The notes under the pieces are model-generated. The model was not told the DNA's origin, made no database searches, and saw only the letters and a program-made list of their open reading frames with translations. A DNA stretch of 50,389 nucleotides from Syntrophorhabdaceae bacterium (GTDB lineage Bacteria > Desulfobacterota > Syntrophorhabdia > Syntrophorhabdales > Syntrophorhabdaceae), in the NCBI GenBank assembly GCA_036504895.1, contig DASXUJ010000128.1:1-50389 (forward strand), read 5' to 3'. The position numbers and the translations under genes were made by a program. This document shows, in pieces, positions 39,055 to 48,474 of the stretch. Numbering within the stretch: position 1 is the stretch's first letter; every line of letters starts with the position of its first letter.

Positions 39055-40902
39055 TTATAGATTCTCGAGTCTGCTCACTGCCGCTTCCGCGGACGACCGT
39101 ATATCTTCGTCTTCACTTTCGGTAAAAGGCACGATATGGAGAAGGGCCCGCGGATCTTCAAGGTCGGAGAGAGCGTTCACGCTCCCTATCCTGATGAGGC
39201 TCTCTTCATCTTCGAGCCCCGCAAGAAACAGATCGAAGAGAGACCGGTCCTTGAATCCGTCGAGGGCGGACAGGGCGTAATACCGCGTCCATGTCCCCTG
39301 GTTATGGTCCGTAAAGAGGCTGATGAGGCGGTCCCTGAAGGCGGTCAGCTTCTTTTCTTTCACTACCTTCAAGGCCTCGTGCGGTATGTCCCGGTCCTTG
39401 AGCAGATCCGCTAAAATCGTCATATACCGCTCGTCTTCCAGGAAATTACCGAAGACGGTGATGGTGGCCCTCTGAATCCCTTCGTCCCTGTCTTTGAGGA
39501 GCTTCGTCAGGTACGGATAATTCCGCTCCTTGTCCAGGGCGTGTGCCGCAGCCAGGAAGACCTTTTTATCCTCGGGGGAGCCGTGGTTCACGAATCGGTC
39601 CACGAGCACCATTGCCTCAGCGGGGTTGAGCTGTATCAAAGATTTAAGGGCCTTGGAACGCACATCGGAAAAACCGTTCATTGCCATCTCCTTGATCTCA
39701 TCGATGAGTGCGGCAAATCCCATCCTTCCCGCCCGGGCCACTGCGAGACCCCGGACGTGGCTGTCCGCGTCGCGAATGGCCTTGCTCACGATCCCGTATC
39801 CTGTGCCGCCCACGATATTTTCGATGTTCTGGATGATGTCCCTCCTCGCCTCCACGGGCGCGGAAAGAAAGGCGTCGATGAGCAGGGCTTCGTCGATTCT
39901 TACCCCGCCTATCCCGCATGCCTTTATGAGGGGAGAAAAATACTGCTCTCCTTTGGAGATATAATCATTGAGGGATCCCGACCAGACATCTTTCAGTTCG
40001 ACGAGACACTCGAGGATGTCGCCGTACTCTTCCGCCTCGGAATCGAGCTCTGCGGCGGCTTCCAGGATCGCGTCGCATGCGGCGGGCGTCTTGAAATGGG
40101 CGAGGAGCCTGAGGATCGGGACGCTCCTTCTCTTGCCGTAGGCAGTGCTTCCCAGGAGGTGTCCCAGGAGTTCATCGCCTATAAGGTCTTTCATCCTGAA
40201 GAAGACGTCCTCTTCACCCTTCTCCAGCATGACCTTCATGTAATCGTCTCTTTTCTTCTCATCCCAGCCTTTGAGGGTCTCGATCACATCGTCGAGCACG
40301 CCCGGTTCACGGAAATCTATGAGGGTCTCGCACGCGGCGAGGGATATTTCGTCACTTCCGTTCTTGAACACATCGAAGAGAGCCGGGATAGCCCGCCTGT
40401 TGCCTATCGTGCCGAGACTGAATATGGCCGAAAAGGTCACCCAGTCGTCGTCCTTCAGGGCCTCGAGTAGCGCGTCCACTGCCCCCTCGTCATCAAACTC
40501 CCCCAGGCCGATGCAGGCCGAGTTTCGTACGTTGTCCGCATCCCCCTTTGTCTTCCTGATAAGGAAGGGTATGGTGGAGGGGTTCTTGAGGCAGGTGATG
40601 ATCTCGCACGCGTACACCCTTACATCCTCATTCTCATGATCGAGAAGCCTGATGATCGCCTCGATATTGTTATTACCGGTTTTTTTAAGGATCTCGAGGA
40701 CCATCATCCTCGTCCCCGTGTCACTCGCCTCCAGCAGCGGCGCTACCTGCTCCACGACCATAGGATTTGCCGAGGCGATGAGCGCTTCCTGGGCTCTCTC
40801 CCTCGAAAGCCCGTCGCCTTCGCGTAACGTCTTTATAAGATGAGCCAATTTTTTCGTGCTCATTCCGGCAATCGTGTCATTGGTTTTCAGTTCATTTTTC
40901 AT
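39055..40902 (-). CDS. HEAT-repeat protein of the chemotaxis operon
   Basis: The 615-aa soluble protein consists of about a dozen HEAT-like helical repeats, for example VAPLLEASDTGTRMMVLEIL, ALLEALKDDDWVTFSAIFSL and LADLLKDRDIPHEALKVVKE. The last is FLAGLEDEESLIRIGSVNAL. No catalytic motif is visible. The start overlaps cheB by ATGA. It is probably a protein-binding scaffold; its place between cheB and cheR suggests a partner in adaptation or polar organisation of the array, which is inference. Confidence 0.85.
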   Translation of the reverse strand: MKNELKTNDTIAGMSTKKLAHLIKTLREGDGLSRERAQEALIASANPMVVEQVAPLLEASDTGTRMMVLEILKKTGNNNIEAIIRLLDHENEDVRVYACEIITCLKNPSTIPFLIRKTKGDADNVRNSACIGLGEFDDEGAVDALLEALKDDDWVTFSAIFSLGTIGNRRAIPALFDVFKNGSDEISLAACETLIDFREPGVLDDVIETLKGWDEKKRDDYMKVMLEKGEEDVFFRMKDLIGDELLGHLLGSTAYGKRRSVPILRLLAHFKTPAACDAILEAAAELDSEAEEYGDILECLVELKDVWSGSLNDYISKGEQYFSPLIKACGIGGVRIDEALLIDAFLSAPVEARRDIIQNIENIVGGTGYGIVSKAIRDADSHVRGLAVARAGRMGFAALIDEIKEMAMNGFSDVRSKALKSLIQLNPAEAMVLVDRFVNHGSPEDKKVFLAAAHALDKERNYPYLTKLLKDRDEGIQRATITVFGNFLEDERYMTILADLLKDRDIPHEALKVVKEKKLTAFRDRLISLFTDHNQGTWTRYYALSALDGFKDRSLFDLFLAGLEDEESLIRIGSVNALSDLEDPRALLHIVPFTESEDEDIRSSAEAAVSRLENL

Positions 40903-41927
40903 AGGACCCTGATAATCTCCTCTGAAATTTTATCGACAGGCAGAACCGAGTCAGCCAGGTCGGCAGAGACCACGGCTCTCGGCATTCCGTAGACGACGCA
41001 GGTCTCTTCATTCTGGGCTATGATGAAGCCGCCCTTTTTCTTTACCTCCCGCATCCCCGCGAGGCCGTCGTTCCCCATGCCCGTGAGAATCACGGCAATG
41101 GACCTCGCCTCGTAGGCAAAGGCGGTGGATTGCATGAGCAGGTCGACGGAGGGCCGGTAAATATACTTGGCCTCCGGTACGAACTCGACGATGATCTCCC
41201 TGCCCCTTCTCTTGAGCGCCATATGAGTATCCCCCGGAGCCACCAGGGCGACTCCTGGCCTCAGGGGCTCTCTTTCCTCCGCTTCCTTCACCTCTATCTG
41301 GGAGACTGCATTGAGCCTCTGGGAGAAGGAGGTGGTGAAAAGCTTCGGCATATGCTGGGCGATCACGATAGGCACGGGAAAATCGCGGGGGATGGCCTGC
41401 AATATGTGCTGAAGTGCGGGCGGTCCGCCGGTGGATGCGCCTATGGCGAGCACCTCGTGCCTGACCTTCTTATTCGTGCTGATCATGATAGGCTTTCGTA
41501 TAAGCTCCAGCCTTTTCATGAGGAACCTGACCTTCATATTGGCCACATTCTTCACTTTATTTATCAGCTCGTTCTGTTTGTCCGTTATGTTTACCGATAC
41601 ATTCGAGAAATCCTTCGTCATGAAATCGCAGGCGCCGATATTGAGGGCCTCCATCGTGACTTCCGCGCCTTCCCGGGTGAGGGCACTGAACATGATGACC
41701 GGCAGCGGCTGCTTCTCCATTATGCGTTTCAATGCGTCGATGCCATTCATGACCGGCATCTCGATGTCCATGGTGACCACGTCCGGCTTCAGGGCGTCCA
41801 CCTTTTCTATGGCCTCCGCCCCGTTGGAGGCGGTTCCCACCACTTGAATCGATGCATCTTTCTCAAGCATTCTCGAGAGGGCTTTTCTCATGAAGACAGA
41901 ATCGTCGACTACAAGAACCTTAATCAT
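40899..41927 (-). CDS. cheB: Chemotaxis methylesterase/deamidase CheB
   Basis: The 342-aa protein has a receiver domain (acidic pair in VVDDSVFMRKAL, phospho-acceptor D54 in VTMDIEMPVMNG). A linker leads to the methylesterase domain with catalytic S165 (AIGASTGGPPAL), H192 (IAQHMPKLFT) and D287 (LTGMGNDGLAGM). It removes methyl groups from chemoreceptors after phosphorylation by CheA. It overlaps the HDOD gene by eight bases and the HEAT gene by ATGA. Confidence 0.97.
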   Translation of the reverse strand: MIKVLVVDDSVFMRKALSRMLEKDASIQVVGTASNGAEAIEKVDALKPDVVTMDIEMPVMNGIDALKRIMEKQPLPVIMFSALTREGAEVTMEALNIGACDFMTKDFSNVSVNITDKQNELINKVKNVANMKVRFLMKRLELIRKPIMISTNKKVRHEVLAIGASTGGPPALQHILQAIPRDFPVPIVIAQHMPKLFTTSFSQRLNAVSQIEVKEAEEREPLRPGVALVAPGDTHMALKRRGREIIVEFVPEAKYIYRPSVDLLMQSTAFAYEARSIAVILTGMGNDGLAGMREVKKKGGFIIAQNEETCVVYGMPRAVVSADLADSVLPVDKISEEIIRVL

Positions 41928-42813
41928 CCTTTTCCCCTGTAATACTCTCTATATACGCCTTCGCCACTTTCAGGAGCCCGTAGATTTCTTCTATGAATTC
42001 GATCTCCTCGCTCGGGGAAAGCTCTTCGCCGATCGCAAGGGCCGATTTCATCGATAACCTGTGTCTGATCGCAAATTCATCGAACCCTTTCAAATCGCGT
42101 CTGAGGTCGATATGTTTCGCGATGTCGTTCGCAAGGTGCGTGATTCGCACGTTTTCGATATTCTCTTGCGCCAATTCGGGCTGATGATGAAATCTCACAC
42201 AGTCCGCGATCGGCCTGGGGGTATTCCATAAATCGAGAAGTGCCGCGCCGATGTGGCCGTGATCGACGGAGAAGACCTCCCGCTCCGCCTCGATGCGACT
42301 TTTGCCGGACGACATGAGCCTGCCGATCTGCCGCCACTCATCCGGGAAATAACGGTACTCCACGATGATCCCCACGTCATGCTCGATGCCGGCCAGGTAG
42401 ACCTCGTTGAGGTCCCCCTTTCCGGTGCCCGCGCTAATGCCTTTCGCGACGGCGCCACACAGGATGGAATGGGTGATAAACAATGTCCGGTCAAAGGCGT
42501 CGTCATTCTCGGTCATTGATATGAAGGGCATATGAAGGACGATATTGAGGAGGTCGTCGAGACCGATTACGGCGATGGCATGCTCGAGGCTCGTGATCTT
42601 CCTGAAGCTTTTCTTACCCGCGTAGGCGGAATTGGCGATCCGGAGGACCTCTCCCACCATGGAGGGATCCATATGCTGCGCCAGGTCCGACGCGGAGCTC
42701 GAGGGATTTTCTATGATCCCCTTCACCTGCCCCACGATATCGGGAAATGTGGGCAGCATCTCTATAGTCTCCAGTTTATGGATAATGTAGTCGCTAATCA
42801 TTGTCCCCTTCAC
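41920..42813 (-). CDS. HDOD-domain protein
   Basis: The 297-aa protein has an HDOD domain: MLPTFPDIVGQVKGIIENPS, LAQHMDPSMVGEVLRIANSA and ITSLEHAIAVIGLDDLLNIV. The later part has HD-like residues (AGIEHDVGIIVEY, VDHGHIGAALLDLWNTP, VRFHHQPELA). HDOD proteins are degenerate HD relatives that act in signalling. Lying between fliA and cheB it is likely to link flagellar gene expression and chemotaxis, but its partner is unknown. Either ATG 42813 or the ATG four codons later could be the start. Confidence 0.88.
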   Translation of the reverse strand: MKGTMISDYIIHKLETIEMLPTFPDIVGQVKGIIENPSSSASDLAQHMDPSMVGEVLRIANSAYAGKKSFRKITSLEHAIAVIGLDDLLNIVLHMPFISMTENDDAFDRTLFITHSILCGAVAKGISAGTGKGDLNEVYLAGIEHDVGIIVEYRYFPDEWRQIGRLMSSGKSRIEAEREVFSVDHGHIGAALLDLWNTPRPIADCVRFHHQPELAQENIENVRITHLANDIAKHIDLRRDLKGFDEFAIRHRLSMKSALAIGEELSPSEEIEFIEEIYGLLKVAKAYIESITGEKDD

Positions 42814-42839
42814 TATTATCGGATCGGCGGAATTTTACT

Positions 42840-43577
42840 TTAGTTCCTCGCGTGCTTCTTCATCGTGGTCCTCAGGTTCATGAGGGCCTGGGAATGAATC
42901 TGGCACACCCGTGCCTCCGTAATGCCCAATGTTTTCGCGATCTCCTTCATATTCATATCTTCGTGATAATAGAGGGTGAGCACGAGCTTCTGCCGCTCCG
43001 GTATCTTATCCATCTCCTGGGCGAGGATACGCTCCATTTCCGCAAATTCCGCGAACTGCTCGGGGTCGTCGCTTTCATCCACGATATAGCGGATAATCCT
43101 TTCCTTGTCCTCTCCCGAGGTCTCGCTCAAATCCTCGATACTGACGATGGACAGATTGCCGTAATCCTTGAGCATGGTCAGGTACGCGTCAAGGTCGATG
43201 TTCAGCTCTTCCGCCACTTCCTCTTCTTTTGGATAGCGGCCCAGTTTGTTCTCGAGCTTCCGGATCACCTCGCCGATCTTTTTCGCCTTAGACCGGGCGC
43301 TCCTCGGGAACCAGTCTTTCGAGCGCAGCTCGTCTATCATGGCGCCCCTGATCCTCATGTAGGCAAAGGTATTCAGTTTGATCCCCCTGCTCGCGTCGTA
43401 CTTCTCCATTGCTTCGAGGAGCCCTATGATGCCCGCCGATATGAGGTCTTCTATTATGGTCCCTTCTTCGAACCCTTTGCAGACCTTGTAGGCGAGGTGT
43501 TTTATGATGGGTATGAACTCCTCGATAATCCTTTCCCGCTCGTCGTCCTTGGTGAGGGCATATGCGTTCTTATACAT
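42840..43577 (-). CDS. fliA: Flagellar sigma-28 factor FliA
   Basis: The 245-aa sigma factor has region 2 (EDLISAGIIGLLEAMEKYDA, LNTFAYMRIRGAMIDELRSK), including the typical RGAMIDELR and DWFPRS. Region 3 is LGRYPKEEEVAEELNID and region 4 is RQKLVLTLYYHEDMNMKEIA, then LGITEARVCQIHSQAL. It directs transcription of late flagellar and chemotaxis genes. Its gene follows flhG by three bases. No anti-sigma FlgM gene is in the window. Confidence 0.95.
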   Translation of the reverse strand: MYKNAYALTKDDERERIIEEFIPIIKHLAYKVCKGFEEGTIIEDLISAGIIGLLEAMEKYDASRGIKLNTFAYMRIRGAMIDELRSKDWFPRSARSKAKKIGEVIRKLENKLGRYPKEEEVAEELNIDLDAYLTMLKDYGNLSIVSIEDLSETSGEDKERIIRYIVDESDDPEQFAEFAEMERILAQEMDKIPERQKLVLTLYYHEDMNMKEIAKTLGITEARVCQIHSQALMNLRTTMKKHARN

Positions 43578-43580
43578 GGC

Positions 43581-44324
43581 TCAGGATACCAACCTTTCAC
43601 AGATTTTTTGCAGCGCTTTTGTCGCTTCCGTATTCGGGTAATGCTGGACCCACAGCTTCTGTTTTCTCACCGCGAGGTTGATGTTGGCGTCTGTGGGCAG
43701 ATAGCCGCTGAAGTTGAGATATACGTCCAGAAACCGGTCGGTCACGGAGAGGAGGTTCTTGAAGATATCGAGCCCTTCCTGCTCGCTCCTCACCATATTG
43801 AGGATGATATTGAAATCTTTCCTCCCGGTTTTCTTGTTGAGGACCTTGATGACCGCATAGGAGTCGGTCAGGCTTGCCGGGTCGGGGGTGACGATCACGA
43901 ATATCTCCTCGCTGATCGCGTTGAAATCGATCACATTCGAGGATATCCCCGCGGAGGTATCTACAAGAAGGAAGTCGTGGTCGGGAAGCTCCTGAAAAGA
44001 AGAGAAGAGGATATTCTTTTCGTTGGCCGTAAGCTCGGAAAGTTCGACCACGCCCGAGGTGGCGGGTATGACCCTGATCCCGCACGGTCCCTCGCAGATG
44101 ATGTCGCCTATGTTTTTGCGGCCCTCGATAAGGTCCTTTATGTTGAACTTGGGATACATGCCGAACATGATATCGATGTTCCCCAGGGATAGATCGGCAT
44201 CGAGGATATAGGTGGACTTGTCCATGAGCCCCAACAGGTATGCCATGTTGGAGACTATGGAAGACTTTCCGACCCCGCCTTTCCCGCTGGTTATTGTAAT
44301 AGTGCGCTTTCTCTTTTTTTCCAT
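43581..44324 (-). CDS. flhG: Flagellar number regulator FlhG (MinD-like ATPase)
   Basis: The 247-aa ParA/MinD-family ATPase has a deviant Walker A (SGKGGVGKSSIVSNMA), ILDADLSLGNIDIMFG and the Walker B-like DFLLVDTSAGISS. Its start lies 34 bases inside flhF. FlhG, with FlhF, sets the number and place of flagella, which suggests polar flagellation. The N-terminal helix with a DQAxxLR motif known from some FlhG proteins is missing: the protein begins directly at the ATPase. Confidence 0.93.
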   Translation of the reverse strand: MEKKRKRTITITSGKGGVGKSSIVSNMAYLLGLMDKSTYILDADLSLGNIDIMFGMYPKFNIKDLIEGRKNIGDIICEGPCGIRVIPATSGVVELSELTANEKNILFSSFQELPDHDFLLVDTSAGISSNVIDFNAISEEIFVIVTPDPASLTDSYAVIKVLNKKTGRKDFNIILNMVRSEQEGLDIFKNLLSVTDRFLDVYLNFSGYLPTDANINLAVRKQKLWVQHYPNTEATKALQKICERLVS

Positions 44325-45352
44325 GTGTTACCCTCGATTAATATTTTGTAGAGCACATCGCTTGTGGGAGTCACGATATCCCTCTCCTCCGGTCCCATTG
44401 TCAGAAAAGCCACCGGCAGACCCAGCTTCAGAAGATTTTCGAAGATGTGACCCACCGTCTCCTCTTCGTCGAGCTTTGAAAAGACAAGGCCGCTTAAATT
44501 CTGATTTTTGAACTGCCCGCAGCATGCCCTCATTTTTTCGTCCCTTATACCTGCCGGGAGCACCATGATCTTCTCCACGTTGGCAAAGCGCGCCACCATC
44601 TTTTTCTGAATATCCAGGGGCCCCGATATATCGACCAATTTTCTAGTTTCGCCGGGCCCCAGGGCCGTAATGAGGTCCTGCTCTCCCTGGATCGCAGAGA
44701 AGGGTATATCTTTATCCCTTGAAAAAACCCTAAGGTCGTCGAAGGCAGCCTTTCTGGCGGGCCCCAGGGTGAGGATGGAGACCCTGAGAGCATGTTCGAC
44801 GCTCAGGGCAGCGAGTTTTTTCACCGTCTCCGTCTTCCCCGCACCGCTTGGGCCGAGGAAAAGGACCGGTACGTTCGAGATCAGGGGGTTATGCACCTTG
44901 ATGCGTGACGTAATTGCACGTTTGACGAAAAAACCCGCCTTGGGACTGTCTTCGGCAAGGGACCCGAGGGCGCAGTAGACCTCCGACACGAGCGAAAGAG
45001 CGGTGCGCGCTTCAAACCCGTTCTTCATCATCCTGTCGAAAATCACCCTGAGCGGCAGGGGATAAGTCTTTACCCGGTCCTTCATTATCTCCATTTCCAT
45101 GGAGCTTACCCTGCTCCCCATGGTGCGTGCCGTGTGATCCCACACCCCTTCCATCCTTCTTCTCATCTCTTCCAGGTCGTCGCCCTGGATTGCCTTGTCG
45201 CCATCGACGGCGATCGATATCTCGCAGCCCTTCCTGGAGGCGGTGCTCCCGTTGTTCTTGATATCGACGATGATGGCATCGACGCCATGCTCCTCCTTTA
45301 TCTTCCTCATCCCCTCTTTGACGTCATCGAACAGGTAGGTCTTAATTTTCAT
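44291..45352 (-). CDS. flhF: Flagellar SRP-type GTPase FlhF
   Basis: The 353-aa protein has an N-terminal basic region (KTYLFDDVKEGMRKIKEEHG), a helical domain and the SRP-like GTPase domain. The P-loop is FLGPSGAGKTETVKKLA (G167-T174). Downstream are LVDISGPLDIQKKM, a GTPase-core segment, and FSKLDEEETVGHIFENL. It directs the first flagellar components to the cell pole. It overlaps flhA by 11 bases and flhG by 34, so translation is coupled. Confidence 0.94.
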   Translation of the reverse strand: MKIKTYLFDDVKEGMRKIKEEHGVDAIIVDIKNNGSTASRKGCEISIAVDGDKAIQGDDLEEMRRRMEGVWDHTARTMGSRVSSMEMEIMKDRVKTYPLPLRVIFDRMMKNGFEARTALSLVSEVYCALGSLAEDSPKAGFFVKRAITSRIKVHNPLISNVPVLFLGPSGAGKTETVKKLAALSVEHALRVSILTLGPARKAAFDDLRVFSRDKDIPFSAIQGEQDLITALGPGETRKLVDISGPLDIQKKMVARFANVEKIMVLPAGIRDEKMRACCGQFKNQNLSGLVFSKLDEEETVGHIFENLLKLGLPVAFLTMGPEERDIVTPTSDVLYKILIEGNTWKKRESALLQ

Positions 45353-47408
45353 TTATCCTGATGACCCCGGAGGACTGTATTTTTATATGGGGGGGTATCT
45401 CGTTATGGGAGATAACGGTGATCCCCTTGATATACCGTTCGACGAATTTTCTTAGTTTTGCCCGCAGCACGGGATGGACGAGGATCACGGGCTGGATGTT
45501 CTGGATCATCGCCTTTTTGGCCTCATCTCCGACCCGTTCGATGAGCCTTTGGCTCGTGGTGAGGTCGAGGGCGAGGAAGGCCCCTTGCTCCGAGGTCTGG
45601 AGGCTCGCGATAAGTTTCTCTTCCAGAGGCTTTTCAAGGATCATTATATTGAGCACGCCGTCGGAAAGATAAGGTTTGAGGATGGACCGGGCCATGCGCT
45701 GCCTCACATACTCGGTAATGACCTCGGGGTCGCGGGCACTTGGCGATGCGTCGGCGATCGATTCGAGAATAGTGACGAGGTCGCGGATGGATACCTGCTC
45801 CCTCAGGAGACTTTGAAGCACCTTCTGGATAACCCCCATATTGACCTGGCTTTGGCCCAGCTCCTCGATGACCTTCGGATGGGTGGACGCCACGGTGTCG
45901 ACGAGCTTCTGGGTCTCCTGGCGGGTAATAAATTCATGGGCATTGTTTCTGACGATCTCCGTCAGGTGGGTCGCGATGATGGTGGCATGGTCCACCACGG
46001 TAAATCCCTGGGATACGCATTTATCCCTGTCCATGTCCCTGATCCAGATCGCGTCGAGGTTGAATACGGGCTCTTTCGTGGGGATGCCGTCCAGGTCGCC
46101 CTGAGCCTCGTCGGGCCCCATGGCGAGGATGTGGCTGATCATCATCTCGCCCCGTCCCATCTCGATCCCCTTCAGGAGGATCAGGTATTCCCCGGCCTTG
46201 AGCTGGAGGTTGTCCCGGAGCTTCATGGGCGGCACCACGATGCCCAGCTCGATCGCCATCTGTTTCCGTATGGCCCTGATCTTATCGAGGAGCTCGCCCG
46301 ACTGCTCCGAATCGACAATAGGGATGAGGCCGTAGCCGATCTCTATTTCGAGGACCTCGAGGGGCTGGATCAGCTCCGCCTTCTCCTTGTCTTCTTTCGG
46401 GATATCGGGGAGTCCCGAAATCTCATCCTCCTCCTGTTTCTTTGCCCTGCCGACAAGATAGCTCGTGCCGAAGGTGAAGGACGAGAGAATGAGGAAGGGT
46501 GTGAGCGGAATGCCCGGTACCATGCCTATGGCAAGAATCACGACAGACGCCAGGATCATCGCCTTGGAGTTGGAGAAGAGCTGGGTGACCACGTCCGTGC
46601 CGAGGTTCGCCTCGCTTGCTGCGCGGGTAACGATGATGCCGGCCGCGGTGGAGGTCAGGAGCGCAGGGATCTGGCTTACGAGACCGTCGCCGATGGTGAG
46701 GAGGGAATAGACGGTCAGGGCATCGGTGACGCCCATGTTTTTCTGGACCACCCCTATGATGAGTCCGCCGATGATATTTACGAAAATGATGATAATGCCG
46801 GCAATGGCGTCGCCCCGGACGAACTTGCTCGCTCCATCCATGGCCCCGTAAAAATCGGCCTCGAGCTCGACCCGCTCTCTTCGCTTCCTCGCGCCCACAT
46901 CGTCGATAAGGCCCGCATTCAGGTCTGCGTCGATACTCATCTGCTTGCCGGGCATGGCATCGAGGGTAAACCTCGCTGCAACCTCGGCGACCCTGCCGGC
47001 GCCCTTGGTGATGACCACGAAATTTATGATCATGAGGATGAGGAAGACCACGGCGCCCACCACGTAATTGCCGCCTACGATGAAAGTCCCGAAGCCCTTG
47101 ATGATCTGTCCCGCCGCCTGCGCCCCCTCGTCTCCATGGACCAGGATGAGCCTTGTGGAGGCGATATTGAGGGAGAGGCGGAAGAGGGTCACGATAAGGA
47201 GTATGGAAGGGAAGACGGAAAAATCGAGGGGCTTCGATATGTACATGGAGATGAAGAGTATAAGAAGGGACAGCGATATGGAGAGGGAGAGGAAGATATC
47301 GATAAAGAAGCTGTTCAGGGGCACGATCATGATGAGGATGACGAAGACCACGCTCACCGCGACGAAAAGATCGGCCCTGTTCTTTATGGCATTCAGGATC
47401 TTATCCAT
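45342..47408 (-). CDS. flhA: Flagellar export gate protein FlhA
   Basis: The 688-aa protein has eight N-terminal helices. The FHIPEP-family signature region includes DADLNAGLIDDVGARKRRER and FYGAMDGASKFVRGDAIAG. The large cytoplasmic domain runs from about residue 330, with QSQVNMGVIQKVLQSLLREQ and DLVTILESIADASPSARDPE. It is the main export gate of the flagellar type III secretion system. Its start overlaps the flhB stop by one base (TGATG). Confidence 0.97.
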   Translation of the reverse strand: MDKILNAIKNRADLFVAVSVVFVILIMIVPLNSFFIDIFLSLSISLSLLILFISMYISKPLDFSVFPSILLIVTLFRLSLNIASTRLILVHGDEGAQAAGQIIKGFGTFIVGGNYVVGAVVFLILMIINFVVITKGAGRVAEVAARFTLDAMPGKQMSIDADLNAGLIDDVGARKRRERVELEADFYGAMDGASKFVRGDAIAGIIIIFVNIIGGLIIGVVQKNMGVTDALTVYSLLTIGDGLVSQIPALLTSTAAGIIVTRAASEANLGTDVVTQLFSNSKAMILASVVILAIGMVPGIPLTPFLILSSFTFGTSYLVGRAKKQEEDEISGLPDIPKEDKEKAELIQPLEVLEIEIGYGLIPIVDSEQSGELLDKIRAIRKQMAIELGIVVPPMKLRDNLQLKAGEYLILLKGIEMGRGEMMISHILAMGPDEAQGDLDGIPTKEPVFNLDAIWIRDMDRDKCVSQGFTVVDHATIIATHLTEIVRNNAHEFITRQETQKLVDTVASTHPKVIEELGQSQVNMGVIQKVLQSLLREQVSIRDLVTILESIADASPSARDPEVITEYVRQRMARSILKPYLSDGVLNIMILEKPLEEKLIASLQTSEQGAFLALDLTTSQRLIERVGDEAKKAMIQNIQPVILVHPVLRAKLRKFVERYIKGITVISHNEIPPHIKIQSSGVIRINEN

Positions 47409-48472
47409 CAGAGGGTGGACCTCCTCTTCTGCTTATAGACCTGGGCCAGAAGCTCGGCGACGATCATGTAAAAGTTCTCGGGCACGAAATCGCCGACCTT
47501 CACGGAATAGTAGAGGCCCCTGGCCAGGGGCTTATTCTCTACAATGGGTATCCTGTTCTTGCGCGCCATCTCTTTTATCTTTTCCGCCACGAACCCCGCG
47601 CCCTTGCCGACAATCGTCGGAGCGGGCATAGCCCCGGGCTGATATTTGAGGGCCACGGCGAAGGTGGTAGGGTTCGTCACGATCACGTCCGCGGTCTTCA
47701 CGTCGTCCATCATCCTTCTGCGGGCCATCTCCCTCTGAAGGCTCCGGATTCTCCCCTTGACCTGCGGATTACCGTCCCTCTCTTTTCCTTCCTCCTTCAC
47801 TTCCTGAAAGGTCATCATGAGGTCCTTCTTGTGCTGCCACTTCTGGTACAGAAAATCGGTGCCCGCCAGAAAAAGGAAGAAGAGGCCGACCTTGAGGCTC
47901 AGGCTGTAGCAGGTCCTGCCGAGATATTCAATGATGACCCTTGTCTCTTTATGAGGCAGGGAGAGAAGCTCGGGCAGCTCTTTCATGAGGAGGGTATAGG
48001 CGATATAGGTGAGCAGGCATATCTTGATGAGCGACTTGAGAAGCTCGACCGCCCCTTTCTTGGAGAGGAGGTTTTTGATGCCCGTCAGGGGGTTGAGCTT
48101 CTCGATCTTGAACCCTATGGCCTCGAAGCTCCACATGAACCGGGTCTGCACCACCGTACCGGCCACTGCGACCAGGATGAGGAGGGCGAAGAAGGGCGCC
48201 ACGATCACGAACCACTCGTACGCGCCGAACGCAAGGATTCCGTACACGTTGCCGACATTGACATCGAGGTCGATATTTCTTACGTACGTCACATAGACCT
48301 TGAACATCTGTTCAAAGCCCTTGGAGACGGAGAAATAGAGAAAGACCGAGGAGAACAGGATCATGAAGCACATGGGCAGCTCTTTCGACTGGGCTACCTG
48401 CCCCTTTTTCCGGGACTCTTCGAGCCTTTTGTCGGTCGGCTGCTCGGTCTTTTCCTGAAAGCTATCCGCCAT
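47408..48472 (-). CDS. flhB: Flagellar export switch protein FlhB, NPTT variant
   Basis: The 354-aa protein starts with the typical EKTEQPTDKRLEESRKKGQV, has four helices and a C-terminal cytoplasmic domain. The self-cleavage motif is N267-P-T-T270 (VIVTNPTTFAVALKYQPG) where nearly all relatives have NPTH. The catalytic Asn-Pro pair is intact, so cleavage may still occur, perhaps at a changed rate. It controls the switch from rod/hook to filament export. It lies between fliR (two-base gap) and flhA. Confidence 0.95.
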   Translation of the reverse strand: MADSFQEKTEQPTDKRLEESRKKGQVAQSKELPMCFMILFSSVFLYFSVSKGFEQMFKVYVTYVRNIDLDVNVGNVYGILAFGAYEWFVIVAPFFALLILVAVAGTVVQTRFMWSFEAIGFKIEKLNPLTGIKNLLSKKGAVELLKSLIKICLLTYIAYTLLMKELPELLSLPHKETRVIIEYLGRTCYSLSLKVGLFFLFLAGTDFLYQKWQHKKDLMMTFQEVKEEGKERDGNPQVKGRIRSLQREMARRRMMDDVKTADVIVTNPTTFAVALKYQPGAMPAPTIVGKGAGFVAEKIKEMARKNRIPIVENKPLARGLYYSVKVGDFVPENFYMIVAELLAQVYKQKRRSTL

Positions 48473-48474
48473 CG

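Noticed and set aside
45474-47438. A 654-codon plus-strand frame opposite flhA
   Set aside because: Antisense shadow of flhA; the translation is Asp/Glu/His-rich without motifs, while flhA is certain.
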